64,000 nt of DNA from RYN-230 sp963770535 (GCA_963770535.1 CAVYPZ010000004.1:434001-498000); one strand, 5' to 3'; positions 43,501 through 52,000 are shown, numbered from the stretch's first letter. The notes: generated by a model not told the origin, from the letters alone. A program made the numbers and translations.

Positions 43501-45655
43501 GCACGACGGGGACGACCCCTACCTGGTGGTCGCGGCGGACAAGGGGACCGCGACGTTCTCCGACACCGCTAACGAGATCGCGCAGAGCTACGGGTACTGG
43601 CTGGGCGACGCGTTCGCCTCCGGCGGATCCGAGGGCTACGACCACAAGAAGATGGCGATCACCGCCCGGGGGGCATGGGAATCGGTCAAGTTCCACTTCG
43701 CCACCCTGGATCTCGACGTCGACACGACGGACTTCACGGTCGCCGGGATCGGGGACATGTCCGGCGACGTCTTCGGCAACGGGATGCTCCTGTCGGAGCA
43801 CATCAAGCTGGTGGCCGCGTTCGACCACCGGCACATCTTCATCGACCCGTCCCCGGACCCGGCGCGCAGCTTCGCGGAACGGCGGCGCCTGTTCGAGCTG
43901 CCCCGCTCCTCCTGGGCCGACTACGACCCCGCGGCCATCTCGCCCGGCGGCGGTGTATGGCCCCGGACCATGAAGTCCGTCCCGATATCCGCGGCGGCCG
44001 CTGACGTGCTCGGCCTGGATGACGACGTTCACGCGCTGTCCCCGGACCAGCTGATCTCCGCGATCCTCGCCGCGCCGGTGGACCTGCTCTGGAACGGCGG
44101 GGTCGGCACCTACGTGAAGGCCAGCACCCAGACGCACGCCGACGCCGGGGACCGGGCCAATGACGCGGTCCGTATCGACGCCACCGCGGTCCGGGCCAAG
44201 GTGATCGCCGAGGGCGGCAACCTCGGCGCCACCCAGGCGGCCCGGATCGAGTACGCGCTCGCGGGCGGGCTGGTCAACACCGATTTCATCGACAACTCCG
44301 CCGGGGTGGACACCTCCGACCATGAGGTGAACATCAAGATCCTCCTGGCCGACAGCGTCGCCCGCGGCGAACTGGGCGGCGCCCAGCGCAACAGCCTGCT
44401 CCAGGAGATGACCGACGAGGTCGCGGCGCTGGTCCTGCAGGACAACTACAGCCAGAACCGGGCCCTGGCCTCGTCCAGGGCGCAGGCGGCGCAGATGCTG
44501 CACGTGCACAGCCGGATGATGCGCAAGATGGCGAGGGACGGCCGTCTGCGCCGGAAGCTGGAAGTGCTCCCCGGGGACAAGGAGATCGCCGAGCGCCGGT
44601 CGGCCGGCCTGGGCCTGACCGGGCCCGAGTTCGCGGTGCTGCTCGCCCAGGTCAAGATCGCGGCCGAGGAGGAGATGCTGGCTTCGGCGCTGCCTGACGA
44701 CCCCTACCTGCAGTCGGTGCTCACGGGTTACTTCCCGGAGCCGCTGCACGAGTCGTTCGCCGACCAGATGCGCAGCCACCCGCTGCGCCGGGAGATCATC
44801 ACCACCGAGGTCGTCAACGACATGGTGGACCGTTCCGGGACGACCTTCCTGTTCCGGATGAACGAGGAAACCGGGGCGTCGGTCCCCGACATCACCTGCG
44901 CCTGGCTGGTCGCCCGCCGGGTTTTCGACCTGGCCGGCTTCTGGGCCGAAGTGGAGGGGCTGGACGGCCGGGTGGACGTGGCCACCCAGCTGGCGCTGCT
45001 GCTGGAGGGGCACAAACTCGCCGAGCGCGCCACCCGGTGGCTGCTGTACAACCGGCGGCCCCCGTTCGATATCGCCGAGACCATCGACTTCTTCTCCGGC
45101 GGCGTGCTCACCGTCTCCTCCGGGCTGCCCAAGCTGCTTACCGGCCGGGACCGGGCCGGATTCGGCGACCGGCTGGAGTCGTTCACCGCCCGTGGCGTGC
45201 CGGAGCAGCTCGCGGAGCGCGTCGCCGCCATGGTGCCCGCCTACTCGGCCTTCGACGTGGTCGAGATCGCCGCGGCGACGGGCCGCAGCGTGGAGGAGAC
45301 CGCCGAGGTCTACTTCGACCTGGGCGAGCGGCTGCAGATCACCAGGCTGCGGGACCGGATCACCGCGCTGCCGCGCGATGACCGCTGGAACACGATGGCG
45401 CGCGCCGCCCTGCGCGACGACCTGTACGCAGCCCACGCGGCCATCACCCGGGACCTGCTCCACGTGACCGGCCCGGGCAGCCCCGAGGAGCGCCTCGCCG
45501 ACTGGGCCCGGCGCAACGAGCCGGCTGTGCAGCGCGCCGCGCAGACCCTGACCGAGATCTGGGAGAGCGACAGGTTCACTGTGGCGATGCTGTCGGTGGC
45601 AGTGCGTGCAATCCGCACTCTGGTGGACGCCAGTTCGCTGCCGGAACATCCATAA
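40586..45655 (+). CDS. gdh: NAD-specific glutamate dehydrogenase, large type
   Basis: A 1689-aa NAD+-dependent glutamate dehydrogenase of the ~180-kDa class, which deaminates glutamate to 2-oxoglutarate. The N-terminal half holds the ACT-like regulatory domains. The catalytic domain begins near residue 850 (SPRLEAVHLRFGAVARGGLR) and includes KNSVIVPSGAKGGFVCK, YDHKKMAITARGAWE and VAGIGDMSGDVFGNGML for NAD binding. The helical C-terminal domain ends in VRAIRTLVDASSLPEHP. The GTG start overlaps the preceding stop. A Pro/Ala-rich linker near 42570-42650 is longer than needed but keeps frame. It links proline and amino-acid catabolism to central metabolism. Confidence 0.95.
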   Translation: MTTPQWRGAAPASDASPTDREALLAEAAQAVSAGELADLHVGDLLCYLRAYYKHVPLEDLAAAGPGTVAAAALEQARLAGHRPQGRALVRIQPTGAPGAFDPSCRVVNIVTDDMPFLVDSVTMELARHGLDSDHILHPQLLVRRDVTGTLHDVCGTLAGRDGNHDEIAESWTHIEISGPGGDGTSAHGVAARNSAAELEQHLHRVLHDVRVAVEDYPRMQAKATWLADRLAAEGAGAPTETVALLRWLADNHFTFLGYREYDLVDGPDGMALLALPGTGLGILRHDKHGSTSFAALPPEVRARARDRQRLILTKANSRSTVHRPSYLDYIAVKRVNDVGEVVGEHRFLGLFTHAAYHESITRVPVLRRKLASVLEAAGMTADSHDGQDLAEILEGYPREELFQISVPELTPIALGVLALRERRQTRLFLRRDVYGRYMSCLVYLPRDRYTTAVRLRAQDILRQAFHGAAVEYSATVGDSALARLHVVVRAERGRRLPQVDTAQLETRLAAAVRSWDEDLAAEARARLGEDEAGELLALWADAIPGTYKADVPAAYAVSDLIRVRGMVESGTPVAFDLWEAEGFSGGIPVEDTGQPGPDDRPRVWRLTIYRTGSPITLTDVLPRLHHLGVEVVDEHPYEFSGPGLPVSFWIYDFGLRPTGARAAAAAATAGSPAPAGPPATQALPGGPPHPGPVKALVEDTLDALWRGQIEDDGFNALVLDAHLSWRQVMVLRAYAKYLRQAGTRFSHAYIERVLRSNTTVTRLLVRLFESRFDPARQTGQEERSEAITEEIRGELDDVAVLDHDRVLRAYLGLILATLRTNYFADHAAGHEPGHGPGTGQVPYLVVKLDAATVPDLPAPRPKFELFVYSPRLEAVHLRFGAVARGGLRWSDRSEDFRTEILGLAKAQEVKNSVIVPSGAKGGFVCKRLPDAADRDAYQAEVLACYRTFISAMLEVTDNLQAGRVVPPPGVVRHDGDDPYLVVAADKGTATFSDTANEIAQSYGYWLGDAFASGGSEGYDHKKMAITARGAWESVKFHFATLDLDVDTTDFTVAGIGDMSGDVFGNGMLLSEHIKLVAAFDHRHIFIDPSPDPARSFAERRRLFELPRSSWADYDPAAISPGGGVWPRTMKSVPISAAAADVLGLDDDVHALSPDQLISAILAAPVDLLWNGGVGTYVKASTQTHADAGDRANDAVRIDATAVRAKVIAEGGNLGATQAARIEYALAGGLVNTDFIDNSAGVDTSDHEVNIKILLADSVARGELGGAQRNSLLQEMTDEVAALVLQDNYSQNRALASSRAQAAQMLHVHSRMMRKMARDGRLRRKLEVLPGDKEIAERRSAGLGLTGPEFAVLLAQVKIAAEEEMLASALPDDPYLQSVLTGYFPEPLHESFADQMRSHPLRREIITTEVVNDMVDRSGTTFLFRMNEETGASVPDITCAWLVARRVFDLAGFWAEVEGLDGRVDVATQLALLLEGHKLAERATRWLLYNRRPPFDIAETIDFFSGGVLTVSSGLPKLLTGRDRAGFGDRLESFTARGVPEQLAERVAAMVPAYSAFDVVEIAAATGRSVEETAEVYFDLGERLQITRLRDRITALPRDDRWNTMARAALRDDLYAAHAAITRDLLHVTGPGSPEERLADWARRNEPAVQRAAQTLTEIWESDRFTVAMLSVAVRAIRTLVDASSLPEHP

Positions 45656-45737
45656 TTTCGCATTGAGCGTACATCTGGCCACGCCACCTGCGGGCGATCG
45701 TCCTTTCGAATGCCCTCGCTCGCGTAGGCTTTCCCGC

Positions 45738-46847
45738 ATGGCAGGTACCGATCCCGCAAATGAAATCTCGGAACTGTCGTCAACCCTCACCAGCGTGGAG
45801 TCCGTTCTTGACCCGGAGGCCATGCGGCGCGAAGCAGACAACCTGAGGGAGCGCGCGGCCGACCCGCGGCTCTGGGACGACCAGGAGAGGGCCCAGGCGG
45901 TCACCCGCCGGCTGTCCTACCTGGAGGGGGAACTAAGCCGGCTCGGCAGCTTGCGCCGCCGGCTCGACGACACCCGGGTGATGTTCGAGCTGGCCGAGAG
46001 CGAGCACGACGAGCCCACCCGTGAGGAGGCAACGCGTGATCTCGCGGCCCTGCGCAAGGAGATCGACCAGCTCGAGGTGCGGACCCTCCTGTCCGGCGAG
46101 TACGACGCCCGCGAGGCGCTGATCACGATCAACGCCCAGGCCGGCGGGGCGGACGCGGCGGACTGGGCGGAGGGGCTGCGGCGCATCTACCTGCGCTGGG
46201 CAGAACGCCACGGGTACCCGAGCGAGATCTACGACACCTCCTACGCGGAGGAAGCGGGCATCAAGTCCACCACGTTCTCGATCAAGGCGCCGTACGCGTA
46301 CGGCACGCTGCGCGGTGAGCACGGAACGCACCGGATGGTGCGCATCTCCAAGTACGACAACCAGGGCCGCAGGCAGACCTCCTTCGCGGGGGTGGACGTG
46401 ATCCCGGTGGTGGAGCAGACCGACCACATCGAGATCCCCGACGACGACATCAGGGTCAACGTCTACCGCTCCAGCGGCCCGGGCGGCCAGGGCGTGAACA
46501 CCACGGACTCGGCGGTCCGGCTCACCCACCTGCCGACCGGGATCGTGGTCTCCTGCCAGAACGAGCGCAGCCAGATCCAGAACCGGGCGAGCGCCATGGC
46601 CGTGCTCCAGGCCAAGCTGCTGGAGCGCAAGCGCGCGGAGCAGGCCGCCAAGATGGCCGAACTTCGCGGCGACTCCTCGGGCAGCTGGGGCACCCAGATC
46701 CGAAACTATGTGCTGCACCCGTACCAGAACGTCAAGGATCTGCGGACCGGGCTGGAGACAGGCAATACCGCTGCGGTCATGGACGGCGAGATCGACGACT
46801 TCATCGAGGCTGAGATCCGCTGGCTGCGCAAGCAGCCCGAGGCGTGA
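45738..46847 (+). CDS. prfB: Peptide chain release factor 2
   Basis: A 369-aa RF2, which terminates translation at UGA and UAA. GGQ (SSGPGGQGVNTTDSAVRLTH, near residue 250) is the peptidyl-tRNA hydrolysis motif. The stop-codon recognition tripeptide, normally SPF in RF2, reads SKY (RISKYDNQGRRQTSFAGV, near residues 202-204). The gene is continuous: the programmed +1 frameshift seen in many other bacteria is absent. It leads the conserved prfB-ftsE-ftsX-smpB run. Confidence 0.95.
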   Translation: MAGTDPANEISELSSTLTSVESVLDPEAMRREADNLRERAADPRLWDDQERAQAVTRRLSYLEGELSRLGSLRRRLDDTRVMFELAESEHDEPTREEATRDLAALRKEIDQLEVRTLLSGEYDAREALITINAQAGGADAADWAEGLRRIYLRWAERHGYPSEIYDTSYAEEAGIKSTTFSIKAPYAYGTLRGEHGTHRMVRISKYDNQGRRQTSFAGVDVIPVVEQTDHIEIPDDDIRVNVYRSSGPGGQGVNTTDSAVRLTHLPTGIVVSCQNERSQIQNRASAMAVLQAKLLERKRAEQAAKMAELRGDSSGSWGTQIRNYVLHPYQNVKDLRTGLETGNTAAVMDGEIDDFIEAEIRWLRKQPEA

Positions 46848-46914
46848 TCCCGCCGGGACTGGCCCGGCCCGTGGGTAACCGGGCCCGGGCTGACCGTGCC
46901 CGGGCCCGCCCGGC

Positions 46915-47100
46915 CTAGTGGGCCACCTGCAGCATGAGGGCCAGCGCCAGTGCGGCCAGGAGCAGCAGCATCGCGATGACGGGCAGGCTCAGGCCGCCCG
47001 AGTGACGGTGCATCTGGGCCCGGGCCAGCTGGCAGGCAGGGCAGCGTGCCTCGACCACCGGCCCCGCACAGCTGGCGCAGATCAGGTCTTCGCAACTCAT
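46915..47100 (-). CDS. Small zinc-ribbon membrane protein
   Basis: A 61-aa protein between prfB and ftsE on the opposite strand. Three Cys-x2-Cys-like groups (DLICASC, ARCPACQ) suggest a rubredoxin-type zinc ribbon. One C-terminal membrane helix (LPVIAMLLLLAALALALMLQ) follows. ATG 47100 has GGAAGGA upstream. The function is unknown. Confidence 0.65.
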   Translation of the reverse strand: MSCEDLICASCAGPVVEARCPACQLARAQMHRHSGGLSLPVIAMLLLLAALALALMLQVAH

Positions 47101-47278
47101 CTGGGTCCTTCCCTCAGCAGGCACCGGTGCCACTTCCGCGGTGTTGGACGTTCGGAGCCAGTTTCCCCCCTAGACTGGCCCCTGGCCAAACCGGACAGTC
47201 CGCCAGAGCCGGGAGGGCCATACGGCGGCCGGATTCCGGCTGCAGCGTCCGCATTCTGCCGAGCGTTGTGATGGGCCT

Positions 47279-47968
47279 GTGATCCACTTCGATAACGTCA
47301 CTAAGACGTACCCCAACCAGGGCCGCCCGGCCCTGGAGAACGTCACGATCGACGTCGAGAAGGGTGAGTTCGTCTTCCTGGTCGGGCCCTCGGGCTCGGG
47401 CAAGTCAACGTTCCTGCGGCTGATCCTCAAGGAGGAGAAGCCGACCGACGGCAAGATTCACGTGGCCGGCAAGGATCTCGCCCGCCTCACCAACTGGAAG
47501 GTCCCGTACCTGCGCCGCCGGATCGGCTGCGTGTTCCAGGACTTCCGGCTGCTGCCCAACAAGAACGTCTACCAGAATGTGGCCTTCGCCCTCCAGGTGA
47601 TCGGCAAGCCGCGCCGGTTCATCCGCAAGGTCGTCCCGGAGGTCGTGGACCTGGTCGGCCTGGAAGGCAAGCACGACAGGATGCCCGATGAGCTCTCCGG
47701 CGGCGAGCAGCAGAGAGTGGCGATGGCCAGGGCGTTCGTCAACCGGCCGATGATCCTGCTGGCGGACGAGCCGACGGGGAACATCGACCCGGCCACCTCC
47801 ATCGGGATCATGAAGGTGCTCGACCGGATCAACCGGACCGGGACCACGGTCGTCATGGCCACGCACGACGCCGCGATCGTGGACTCCATGCGCAAGCGAG
47901 TCATCGAGCTCGAGTACGGGAAAGTTGTGCGCGACCAGTCTCGCGGGGTGTACGGCCAGGCGTACTGA
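47279..47968 (+). CDS. ftsE: Cell division ATP-binding protein FtsE
   Basis: A 229-aa ABC ATPase. Walker A is GPSGSGKST, the signature LSGGEQQRVAMARA, Walker B ILLADEPTGNID, and the H-loop TTVVMATHD. With FtsX it forms the complex that activates peptidoglycan hydrolases at the septum. The start is GTG. It is followed by ftsX, smpB and the ssrA region in the order typical of actinobacteria. Confidence 0.95.
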   Translation: MIHFDNVTKTYPNQGRPALENVTIDVEKGEFVFLVGPSGSGKSTFLRLILKEEKPTDGKIHVAGKDLARLTNWKVPYLRRRIGCVFQDFRLLPNKNVYQNVAFALQVIGKPRRFIRKVVPEVVDLVGLEGKHDRMPDELSGGEQQRVAMARAFVNRPMILLADEPTGNIDPATSIGIMKVLDRINRTGTTVVMATHDAAIVDSMRKRVIELEYGKVVRDQSRGVYGQAY

Positions 47969-48050
47969 CCAGCTCAGGGGCCCGTCCGGGCCGCTGACGG
48001 GGGCTTTGGGCGGTACCGATACCGAGGAATTACCGAGGGATCAAGCGACC

Positions 48051-48968
48051 ATGCGTGCACAGTTTGTCTTCCAAGAGGTCTGGACCGGCCTCCGGCGCAA
48101 CCTCACCATGACGGTGGCGCTGGTGGTCGTCGTGGCCATCAGCCTGTCGCTGCTGGGCACAGGCCTGCTGTTCGTCAAGCAGGTGGACAACACCCGGACC
48201 TACTGGCAGGGCCGGGTCCAGCTGTCCATCTACCTCTGCACGGCGACCAGCGTGAGCCCGCAGTGCAAGCAGAACGGGCCGGCCACCGCGGCCCAGCGGG
48301 CCTCGATCTACCACGACCTGACCTCCCTGCGGTCACAGGGCGTGGAAGCGGTGTACTACGAGTCCCAGACCCAGGCTTTCCAGCGGTTCAAGCAGGACTT
48401 CGCGCAGGACCGGTCCTTCGCCAGCCTGGTCACCCCGAACGAGATCCCGGACTCCTTCCAGGTCAGGCTGCGCAACGCGCAGGCTGACTACCCCGTGGTG
48501 GCAGGCGCCGTGGAAGGACGCCAGGGAGTGGACAACATCGTGAACGTCGAATCGATCTTGTCCAACTTCTACAAGCTGCTGGACGGCGCGCGGAACGCGG
48601 TCATCGTGGTCGCGATCATCCTGGTCATCGCGGCCATCCTGCTGGTCGCCAACACGATCCGGCTGTCCGCGTTCAACCGCCGCCGCGAGACCAGCATCAT
48701 GCGGCTGGTGGGCGCGTCCAATTTCTATGTTCAGCTACCATTCTTGCTAGAAGGAATCATCGCGGGATTGTTCGGCTGGCTGATCGCCGCCGGGTTGCTC
48801 GTCGCCGTGAAGACCCTCGGCCTTGACACGCTCCAGCAGTACTTCCCGTACAACGTCCGGCTCAGCCTCGCCGACCTCATTGAGGTCATCGTCCTGGCCA
48901 TGGTCATGGGAGTGGTGCTCTGTGGCGTCACGTCCTTCCTCACCCTCAGGCGCTACCTTCGCGCGTGA
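48051..48968 (+). CDS. ftsX: Cell division protein FtsX
   Basis: A 305-aa permease-like partner of FtsE. One membrane helix lies near residues 20-45 (TMTVALVVVVAISLSLLGTG). A large extracytoplasmic loop with two cysteines (YLCTATSVSPQCK) follows, then three C-terminal helices. RRETSIMRLVGASNFYVQLP is the family block before the last helices. Its stop overlaps the smpB start by four bases. Confidence 0.95.
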   Translation: MRAQFVFQEVWTGLRRNLTMTVALVVVVAISLSLLGTGLLFVKQVDNTRTYWQGRVQLSIYLCTATSVSPQCKQNGPATAAQRASIYHDLTSLRSQGVEAVYYESQTQAFQRFKQDFAQDRSFASLVTPNEIPDSFQVRLRNAQADYPVVAGAVEGRQGVDNIVNVESILSNFYKLLDGARNAVIVVAIILVIAAILLVANTIRLSAFNRRRETSIMRLVGASNFYVQLPFLLEGIIAGLFGWLIAAGLLVAVKTLGLDTLQQYFPYNVRLSLADLIEVIVLAMVMGVVLCGVTSFLTLRRYLRA

Positions 48969-49468
48969 CGGCCACAGGCGCTAAGTCAGTGGCAGCCAAG
49001 GCAGCGGCATCCCGGGAGCAGACCACTGTGGTGGCGCGCAACCGGCGGGCCAGGCACGACTATCACCTTGAGGACACCGTTGAGGGAGGGCTGGTCCTCA
49101 CCGGGACCGAGGTGAAGTCGCTGCGTGCTGGCCGGGCGTCGCTGACCGATGGTTTCGCGCAGATCCAGGACGGGGAAGTCTGGCTGCACGGCGTGCACAT
49201 CCCTGAGTACACGCAGGGCACCTGGACCAACCACGAGCCGCGGCGGCCCCGCAAGGTGCTGATGCACCGCAAGGAGATCGACAGGTTCGCCAGCAAGGTG
49301 GCTGAGCGCGGGCTCACCATCGTGCCGCTGCAGCTGTATTTCAAGGACGGGAGAGCCAAGGTCGAGCTGGCCCTGGCCCGGGGCAAGCGAACCTATGACA
49401 AGCGTCATGATCTGGCCGAACGCGACGCCGCCCGGGAGGTCGAACGTGCCTTCCGGCGGCGCGGATGA
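48965..49468 (+). CDS. smpB: SsrA-binding protein SmpB
   Basis: A 167-aa tmRNA-binding protein needed for trans-translation. The conserved core NRRARHDYHLEDTVEGGLVL, TGTEVKSLRAGRASLTDGFA and KRTYDKRHDLAERDAAREVE is complete. A ~25-residue polar N-terminal extension precedes it. The start is GTG in a four-base overlap with ftsX. The tmRNA gene lies 2.5 kb downstream. Confidence 0.95.
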   Translation: MTATGAKSVAAKAAASREQTTVVARNRRARHDYHLEDTVEGGLVLTGTEVKSLRAGRASLTDGFAQIQDGEVWLHGVHIPEYTQGTWTNHEPRRPRKVLMHRKEIDRFASKVAERGLTIVPLQLYFKDGRAKVELALARGKRTYDKRHDLAERDAAREVERAFRRRG

Positions 49469-51501
49469 TGGCGAAGCAGGCCGTGGCCTCATACCGTAGG
49501 CGTGGGGCGCATGCGGCTGCACGCAGGCACGCCACGCCCTTCGTCGGAGTCAAACGCGTTCCGCAGCCTGCCGCCGGCGGGCGCGTACCGCTCAGCGGCG
49601 GCATCGGGGGATTGGTGGGCGGCCTGCGCTCGAGGTCGCGGCAGCTGAAGCTGGGTGCCGCCGGTGTGGTGGTTCTCCTGCTGATCATCGGGATCGCGGG
49701 CGGATTCGCCAGCGGCGAGCCGTCCGCCGAACCCGCCGCCCAGCAGTTCCTCCTCGCGTGGGCTCAGGGGCAGTACAAGACCGCCGCCGGCCTGACCACC
49801 GGAGCCCCGGCCACCGTGACCACCGCGCTGCGCACCGCCTACCAGCAGCTGGGGGCGGCGGCCTACTACCTGACCATGGGCCCGATCACCCAGCACGCGG
49901 GCACGGCGGAGGCCCATTTCTTCGCGTCCGTTGACCTCGGCCAGGACGGCGCGCCCTGGAGTTATGAGGGGCGCTTCGCGATGCGCAAGACGTCGGCCGG
50001 CTGGCGGGTGGTGTGGAGCCCCGCGGTCATCAACCCCGGCCTTCGCCAGGGCCTGCGGATGGCCGTGGTGACCAAGATGCCCGCCCGCGCCCCGCTGCTG
50101 GACGCAGCGGGCACCCCGCTCATCCTTCCGTCCCCGGCCTGGATAGCCCAGGTCCGGCCCGGGCGGCTGGCCCACCCGGAGGAGACGGCCGAGGCGTTCG
50201 CTGCCATGACCGGGCTGGATGAGGAGCAGGTCCTGAGCGTGATCCGGGCCGCCCCGCAGACCCACCCGCTGACCCTGGTCACGCTGTCCCCGGCGGCCTA
50301 CGCCACGCTGCACAAGAAGCTTGGCCGCGTCCCCGGCCTGGTCATGCACCGGGTCTCGCTCCGCCTGTTCGACACCACCGCCACCGACGTGACCGGCACG
50401 GTGGGCACCGAGCTGGCCCCCGTTCTCCAGGCACAGGGTGTCACCTACCGCCCGGGAACCACGGTTGGCGTGTCGGGGCTGCAGGAGGTGTACCAGCGGA
50501 GGCTGGCGGGTTCGGCGGAGACGGAGGTGATCGCCGAGAACCAGGGCGGCCACCAGGTGGCCGTGCTCAAGCAGTGGGACGGCACGAAGGGAACGGCAGT
50601 CCGCACGACCATCGAGGCCGGGGTCCAGCGCGCCGCGGCCAACGCGGTCGCAGGCCAGCCCGCCGCCGCGGCCATCGTCGCGGTCCAGGCGTCCACCGGG
50701 CACATCATCGGCGTCGCCGACCGGGCCGCCGGCCGGACCCGGATCGATCCGCTGGCCGGCCGGTACCTGCCGGGCGGGGCGTTCACGATCGTGTCCTCAG
50801 CGGCCCTGCTGGCCAACGGCACGGGGCTGGGCGAGCAGATTCCCTGCCTGCCCAGCACCAGGGTCGGCGGCCGGACGTTCACCAACGTCCCCGCGGTGTC
50901 GGCTCTCGGTGAGCAGCCCCAGTTCAGCATGGACTTCGCGCAATCGTGCGGGACCGCCTTCACCACCCTGTCGCAGGGCCTGCCCGGCTCCCGGCTGGCG
51001 AGCACGGCGACAGCGTTCGGCCTCGGTGCCCGGTGGAGGCTCCCGCTCGGCTCCTTCTCGGGCTCGTTCCGGGCGTCCCAGACCCAGGGCGGGCTCGCCG
51101 CGGACACGATCGGCGAACAGGGCGTCCAGGTCAGCCCGCTGGCCATGGCCCTGGTCGCGGCGGCGGTGGACGCAGGAAAGTGGCGGCCTCCGGCGCTGGT
51201 GACCTCGCCGCCCGATCCCGGCCTGGCCCCGCGGGCGGTGGCCTCCGCGCAGACGGTGAGCTCGCTGCGCACGCTGATGCGTGCCGCGGTCGTCTCGGGT
51301 GCCGCCCAGGGCGCCAACCTGGGCGGCACCCAGGTGTACGGGCAGGTCGGGACCGTCCGTGCCGCGGCCGGCTCGAAGTACTGGGCGCACTGGTTCGTCG
51401 GCTACCAGGGTGACGTGGCCTTCGCGGTGCTCCAGCTGACCACCTCCCCGGCTTCATCTGCCGTCCCCCTGGGTGCCTCGTTCCTGTCCGGCCTGGGCTG
51501 A
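49465..51501 (+). CDS. Penicillin-binding protein-like protein lacking all catalytic motifs
   Basis: A 678-aa membrane protein with one N-terminal helix (residues ~62-80). An NTF2-like MecA N-terminal domain follows (AAQQFLLAWAQGQYKTAAGL), then a PBP-dimer-like region, then a transpeptidase fold. The three catalytic motifs are lost: at the SxxK site it reads PGGAFTIV (residues ~436-443) instead of PGSTFKIV; SxN is SCGTAF; KTG is GQVGTVRA. It is probably a structural or regulatory pseudo-transpeptidase. It overlaps smpB by four bases, so it is expressed with the ftsEX-smpB operon. Confidence 0.75.
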   Translation: MMAKQAVASYRRRGAHAAARRHATPFVGVKRVPQPAAGGRVPLSGGIGGLVGGLRSRSRQLKLGAAGVVVLLLIIGIAGGFASGEPSAEPAAQQFLLAWAQGQYKTAAGLTTGAPATVTTALRTAYQQLGAAAYYLTMGPITQHAGTAEAHFFASVDLGQDGAPWSYEGRFAMRKTSAGWRVVWSPAVINPGLRQGLRMAVVTKMPARAPLLDAAGTPLILPSPAWIAQVRPGRLAHPEETAEAFAAMTGLDEEQVLSVIRAAPQTHPLTLVTLSPAAYATLHKKLGRVPGLVMHRVSLRLFDTTATDVTGTVGTELAPVLQAQGVTYRPGTTVGVSGLQEVYQRRLAGSAETEVIAENQGGHQVAVLKQWDGTKGTAVRTTIEAGVQRAAANAVAGQPAAAAIVAVQASTGHIIGVADRAAGRTRIDPLAGRYLPGGAFTIVSSAALLANGTGLGEQIPCLPSTRVGGRTFTNVPAVSALGEQPQFSMDFAQSCGTAFTTLSQGLPGSRLASTATAFGLGARWRLPLGSFSGSFRASQTQGGLAADTIGEQGVQVSPLAMALVAAAVDAGKWRPPALVTSPPDPGLAPRAVASAQTVSSLRTLMRAAVVSGAAQGANLGGTQVYGQVGTVRAAAGSKYWAHWFVGYQGDVAFAVLQLTTSPASSAVPLGASFLSGLG

Positions 51502-51661
51502 CCACCGGCCCAGGCTGACAGCCGCCGGCCGACAGCCGGCCAGGGCCTTCGCGCCGGCTGGATTCCTGCCTGTCCCCGGGTCCCTGGCCGGCCAGGATCG
51601 CTTTCGCCGCCAGGGCCTGCGGGCGGCCGGTGATTCCGTAGCGTGAACTCACCCAAGATTT

Positions 51662-51692
51662 TTGTAACTTAGAGCAACCATACGACTACTCT
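51662..51692 (+). promoter_or_regulatory. Promoter-like region before the structured RNA candidate
   Basis: This is a locally AT-rich stretch in very GC-rich surroundings. TTGTAA (51662-51667) could be a -35 element and TACTCT (51687-51692) a -10, with a 19-base spacer. A start near 51699 would begin just before the first helix. The spacing is not ideal, so this is tentative. Confidence 0.3.
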
Positions 51693-51709
51693 CCGACGTC
51701 TTACCTAAT

Positions 51710-51916
51710 GACTGGGAGCCGCTTGGGGGGTTGCGCCCCAGTCGCCGTGATGAGAACCGGACCTCATCTCGGGGGAGGTCCGGGCGTGAAGACCGGCCCC
51801 GACCCTGCCGGTCGACCCCCGTGGGCGCACTTCGGCCACCGCCAGCGCCCACGGGGGTGTCTCATCACCACGTGGGGTGCCCGATGGGGCCCGCTTTGCG
51901 GGTAGCCCATCGGGCA
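51710..51916 (+). ncRNA. Candidate structured non-coding RNA upstream of tmRNA
   Basis: The region is almost entirely perfect helices. P0: GACTGGG (51710-51716) with 51737-51743. P1, a 9-bp closing stem: GTGATGAGA (51747-51755) with TCTCATCAC (51860-51868). Inside P1 are P2: CCGGACCTC (51757-51765) with 51775-51783; P3: GACCGG (51791-51796) with 51808-51813; P4: 14 bp, 51815-51828 with 51845-51858. P5, outside: TGCCCGATGGG (51878-51888) with 51906-51916, containing a further CCCGC/GCGGG helix and possibly acting as a terminator. No coding frame is convincing. I do not recognise an RNA family. Transcription is inferred. Confidence 0.5.
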
Positions 51917-51951
51917 TCTTGCGTTCACCCCGCGGTCAGGCGGAATCTCAC

Positions 51952-51981
51952 TTGGTCGTTCAGCGTTGCATCCTGTAGCGT
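51952..51981 (+). promoter_or_regulatory. ssrA: Probable ssrA promoter
   Basis: TTGGTC (51952-51957) and TAGCGT (51976-51981) with an 18-base spacer match the principal-sigma consensus of actinomycetes (TTGAC / TAGRRT). A start near 51989 would give a tmRNA precursor with about a 12-base 5' leader. Confidence 0.5.
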
Positions 51982-52000
51982 CCGGAAGGACAACTCAACA

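Noticed and set aside
45738..45830. Programmed +1 frameshift in prfB
   Set aside because: The release factor 2 frame is continuous from its ATG, and no CTTTGA-type slip site is present.
42290..45904. A 1204-codon open frame antisense to the glutamate dehydrogenase gene
   Set aside because: It is a GC-bias shadow of a strongly conserved gene; its composition is Arg/His/Gly-rich and matches no family.
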